NCBI GenBank assembly: GCA_002433025.1 | Contig: DJGZ01000080.1 | Coordinates: forward strand, 112,940-175,521 | Length of the DNA: 62,582 nt | Reading direction: 5' to 3' | From: Bacteroidales bacterium UBA5833 | GTDB taxonomy: Bacteria > Bacteroidota > Bacteroidia > Bacteroidales > Lentimicrobiaceae | Shown here: one piece after another, positions 60,024-62,582 of the stretch | Numbering within the stretch: the first letter of the stretch is position 1 | How the letters are laid out: each line of letters starts with the position of its first letter | Notes under the pieces: generated by a model | Database searches by the model: none | What the model was told of the DNA's origin: nothing | Seen by the model: only the letters and a program-made list of their open reading frames with translations | Position numbers and translations under genes: made by a program

Positions 60024-60521
60024 CTATTTCCTGATGTTATTATCGGCAGGGGCGGATAAGTGGGTATGAATGATCACCCATTTTCCGTCTCTTTTTTCGA
60101 GGAACCCGGAGAAGCGGAGGTCGCCGTATTCGTAGGATTTATCGCCTATGGTATAATTGTATTGCAGTATTTCGGAAAACCAGCCTGTTTCGCATGATGG
60201 ATGCACGTATATGTCAAGGTCACGTGCAGCGATAAAGGTATCCTCGAATCTTTCGAACTGTGAAGCGAAGGTTTGTCTGACGGCCTCAAATCCCCTGATG
60301 ATATCACGCCTGTCGGTGCCCAGGCTGAGAACGGCTGAATCATTGGCCCACAATTCTTCAATCATGGAAATATTCTTTGCTTCGTTTGCGATTACATATT
60401 TCTGAAGCGCCAGTTTAATCGCACTTTTTTCAGCGGCAACATCGCATACGGGTTGCTCGTTCCTGCAACAGGCCGAAGCCAGTAAAAGCAGAATTAACGG
60501 GATTATCCTGAATTTTTTCAT
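60024..60521 (-). CDS. NTF2-like (SnoaL/DUF4440 type) lipoprotein
   Basis: A 165-residue protein with a lipoprotein signal (RIIPLILLLLASACC). The mature part shows the cone-shaped NTF2-like pattern: EKSAIKLALQKYVIANEAKNISMIEELWANDS (split), RGFEAVRQTFASQFERFEDTFI and a closing GKWVIIHTHLS. Members are ligand-binding or enzyme-like; no function can be given. It lies 42 bases after the YhdH gene in the same direction. Confidence 0.75.
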   Translation of the reverse strand: MKKFRIIPLILLLLASACCRNEQPVCDVAAEKSAIKLALQKYVIANEAKNISMIEELWANDSAVLSLGTDRRDIIRGFEAVRQTFASQFERFEDTFIAARDLDIYVHPSCETGWFSEILQYNYTIGDKSYEYGDLRFSGFLEKRDGKWVIIHTHLSAPADNNIRK

Positions 60522-60563
60522 GGCAAAATGATTTGAAATGACAATGATTCACCGTAAAGTTAA

Positions 60564-61568
60564 TCAATCTTTTAAGTTAACGTACACCCGGCCCCTGATT
60601 TTTCCGCTGAGCAGCAGATGAATGTGTTCGGGCAGCCGGTCGAGGCTGATTTCATGGCTGATAATATCCAGCGCATCCGGACGCCAATCGTCAGCCAGTT
60701 TATTCCAGACTTTTTTTCTGAGCTCCATGGGGCAGGTGGCCGAATCAATGCCCAGCAGGTTCACCCCGTTAAGGATAAACGGATAAACATTAACAGGCAA
60801 TTCGAATGAAGCTGCGTTGCCGCACACAGCCACATTGCCGTGGGTCTGACACGCCCTGATGGCCGTGGAAAGGATGTTGCCGCCCACCGTATCAATAACC
60901 CCTGCCCAGCGCTGACAGAGGAGGAGTTTGCCGCTTTGGTCGTTCACCTGTTCCCTGTCAATGACCTGCGTAGCGCCGATTGTCTTAAAATATTCCTGCT
61001 CCGAAGTCTTGCCCGTGGCCGCAATTATCTGATAGCCTGACCTGGACAGTATATTTATGGCCAGGCTCCCGAGTCCTCCGCCTGCCCCGGTTACCAGCAC
61101 CGGACCATTGCCGGGCTTTTGTCCGTTCATTTCCATTTTATACAATGCCAGTGCGGCGGTGAAGCCGGCCGTACCCAGCATCATGCTCTCGCGCATACTC
61201 AGGCCCTCCGGAAGGGGCATCACCCAGGCTGCAGGTACCTGTATGTACTGACCGAAGCCCCCGGGCGTATTCATGCCCAGGTCATAGCCGCATACCATTA
61301 CCAGGTCCCCTTTTTTGAAAGCCTGATCCGCAGAATAAACCACGGTGCCGCAGGCGTCAATACCGGGCGTGTGGGGATAATTGCGGGTAACCCCGCGGTT
61401 CCCGGTGGCCGAAAGCGCATCTTTATAGTTTAATGATGAATATTCCACCCTGATCAGCACTTCGTGAACAGGCATGGAATCCAGGGTCACTTCTTTCAGC
61501 ACAGGCTCTATGCTGCCTGAAGAATTCTCCTCAGCCCGGATGGCTTTGAAAGTTTCGGGGATTACCAT
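60564..61568 (-). CDS. YhdH/AcuI-type quinone oxidoreductase (MDR family)
   Basis: A 334-residue NADPH-dependent zinc-independent medium-chain dehydrogenase. Signature segments: YSSLNYKDALSATGNRGVTRNYPHTPGIDACGTV (split over residues 49-82), NADPH loop VLVTGAGGGLGSLAINIL, and NVAVCGNAASFELPVNVYPFILNGVNLLGIDS (split). YhdH/AcuI enzymes reduce acryloyl-CoA or act on quinones; which is used here is unknown. Three bases separate it from the upstream thioredoxin gene, so the two are co-transcribed. Confidence 0.88.
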   Translation of the reverse strand: MVIPETFKAIRAEENSSGSIEPVLKEVTLDSMPVHEVLIRVEYSSLNYKDALSATGNRGVTRNYPHTPGIDACGTVVYSADQAFKKGDLVMVCGYDLGMNTPGGFGQYIQVPAAWVMPLPEGLSMRESMMLGTAGFTAALALYKMEMNGQKPGNGPVLVTGAGGGLGSLAINILSRSGYQIIAATGKTSEQEYFKTIGATQVIDREQVNDQSGKLLLCQRWAGVIDTVGGNILSTAIRACQTHGNVAVCGNAASFELPVNVYPFILNGVNLLGIDSATCPMELRKKVWNKLADDWRPDALDIISHEISLDRLPEHIHLLLSGKIRGRVYVNLKD

Positions 61569-61571
61569 AAA

Positions 61572-62129
61572 TCACTTTGGCTTTGATTGTGAATACTCGC
61601 CCCAGCTCATCTTTTTGTAATGTTCCTCCCCGTAAAACTTCAGAACGGGCAACAGATCACCGGCCGCCAGGTAACCTTTCAGCTTGAAGGTCCAGTCGCT
61701 GGATTTGTCCAGAATAACATAGGAGGGGTAAAGTTTTTCATTTTTCAGCAGGGCGAGGGCAAGCTTATGCGTCGACCGCGACTTTTCAGGATTGGGATTG
61801 ATAAATTCCTGCTCTTTGAAAATTACGGCTTCCTTTTGCTCGGCGTTAAACTTGACCGCGTAAAACCTTTTGTTGATATAGGCCGCAATTTCAGGGTCCG
61901 AAAACGTTTCTGCATCCATCTTTTTGCACCAGCCGCACCAGTCGGTGTAAATGTCAACAAACACCATTTTCGGCTTCTTTTTATTCAGCTTCATGGCTTC
62001 TTCGAAGCTGATCCAACGGATGGTTTCACTTTTCTTAGGAGCAGGATCGTTTTTTTGAGCAATTGCAGGATGCCCGGTAATCAGCAGTGTCAGCGCGGTC
62101 AGGAATAAGGTAAATCCGGATTTAAACAT
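61572..62129 (-). CDS. Secreted thioredoxin-family protein
   Basis: A 185-residue protein. Start at 62129 gives a signal peptide (MFKSGFTLFLTALTLLITG). The thioredoxin fold carries VDIYTDWCGWCKKMDAETF (CxxC active site, about residue 65), and YPSYVILDKSSDWTFKLKGYLAAGDLL in the second half. The WCGWC motif marks it as a thioredoxin-like protein that assists disulfide reduction in the periplasm. First gene of the trx-yhdH-(NTF2) group. Confidence 0.9.
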   Translation of the reverse strand: MFKSGFTLFLTALTLLITGHPAIAQKNDPAPKKSETIRWISFEEAMKLNKKKPKMVFVDIYTDWCGWCKKMDAETFSDPEIAAYINKRFYAVKFNAEQKEAVIFKEQEFINPNPEKSRSTHKLALALLKNEKLYPSYVILDKSSDWTFKLKGYLAAGDLLPVLKFYGEEHYKKMSWGEYSQSKPK

Positions 62130-62415
62130 TGAGGATTGTTTTTTGAGTTGGATAAATTTCTCCGCCGGGCATGCGGTCAGGATGCCGGCTGTTTTGAACG
62201 GATAATTCTGTCCGGAATTAAAAGTACAAATAAAGATTACAGCATTAACCATTGCGGGACTTTTTTTGTTCGTACGGCATATAGATGCTACGCAGGAATA
62301 TCAAAGGTGTCGCTATTGTCCGGTTAAAAGTCGGGTTTAAAAAGTAAGGTTACTTCACGCTGATCCCGATTTTCAGATGAATGAATCTGTAAATACTTGC
62401 CACCAACTTATGATG

Positions 62416-62582
62416 ATAAACATACGACCCCGCTGGGGTCGCTGATATTATTGCATTTCGTGTTTCTATAAACATACGACCCCTCCGGGGTCGGTAATCT
62501 TCTGACCCTCGTCTATCTATTGACATTTGAACCCGCCGGGGTCATTCGCATTAATCAGAATCAATAATTATGACTCCGGAGG
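62416..62582. repeat. Cluster of GACCCC-GGGGTC palindromic repeats
   Basis: Two copies of ATAAACATACGACCCC start 52 bases apart (62416 and 62468). Each contains a perfect short palindrome GACCCCxxxGGGGTC (62426-62440 and 62478-62492). A third, partly degenerate copy lies at 62529-62543 and a partial GACTCC...GGAGG begins at 62572 and runs out of the window. Spacing and sequence are those of REP-like intergenic repeats often seen in Bacteroidota genomes. They do not look like CRISPR repeats: spacers are unequal and the units themselves are palindromes. The 286 bases from 62130 to 62415 hold no recognisable gene. Confidence 0.7.

Noticed and set aside
62416..62582. CRISPR array
   Set aside because: Units are short palindromes with unequal spacing and no constant-length unique spacers; no cas gene is present.

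Overview
The window is a chromosomal segment of a Bacteroidota bacterium, probably an anaerobic or facultative member of the Bacteroidales/Marinilabiliales type. Evidence seen directly: a SusC/SusD/SusE outer-membrane set, DUF5723 and HYC_CC_PP family proteins, a THX ribosomal protein, a tRNA without an encoded CCA end, and repeated promoter signals of the Bacteroidota primary-sigma type (TTG, 17-23 bases, TAnnTTTG). A large pyruvate:ferredoxin oxidoreductase points to anaerobic pyruvate metabolism. I see no phage, transposase, rRNA operon or CRISPR array; most of the window is housekeeping genes in short operons.

Layout. 1-4.3 kb: the N-terminal part of a secreted DUF4397 repeat protein cut by the left edge, then small membrane and ligand-binding proteins and an EamA transporter. 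4.5-7.0 kb: a two-gene redox unit, a Tat-type DUF362 protein plus a single-chain NapH/NapG-like protein with many [4Fe-4S] motifs. 7.1-13.2 kb: aquaporin, a dihydroorotate dehydrogenase-like flavoprotein and nifJ. 13.3-19.1 kb: acid phosphatase lipoprotein, 5-formyl-THF cyclo-ligase, SppA, folK-deoxynucleoside kinase, and a bare histidine kinase. 19.2-21.3 kb: an ECF-type sigma factor and a MerR/B12-binding regulator separated by a 671-base gap with a long hairpin. 21.4-27.8 kb: alaS, M23 peptidase plus MerR regulator, hldD, alkaline phosphatase.

28-40 kb is an alpha-glucan utilisation locus: MFS transporter, secreted GH13 amylase lipoprotein, LacI regulator with a double LacI-type operator upstream, then susC-susD-susE-like genes. 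The SusD-like protein carries two SusE/F-type modules inserted in its chain. Proposed flow: SusD/SusE bind starch at the surface, GH13 cuts it, SusC imports oligosaccharides, and LacI senses a product.

40-56 kb: rlmD, aroK, recQ, 3-methyladenine glycosylase, HU, fmt, a TPR membrane protein, THX, then a murL-murD2 pair (an alternative route to D-glutamate in peptidoglycan), YqgE, rhomboid protease, DUF5723, an orphan OppC-like permease and an AIM24 protein. 56.5-60 kb: tRNA-His and a probable copper operon (HYC_CC_PP protein, TonB-dependent receptor, HMA protein). 60-62.1 kb: NTF2-like lipoprotein, YhdH-type oxidoreductase and a secreted thioredoxin. The right end (62.4 kb onward) starts a cluster of short GACCCC/GGGGTC palindromic repeats.

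The items most worth following up are the DUF362 plus fused NapH/NapG-like redox unit, the murL-murD2 pair, the SusD with embedded SusE/F modules, the sigma/B12-regulator gap with its hairpin, and the orphan OppC permease. Functions are inferred from motifs read by eye; no database search was run.
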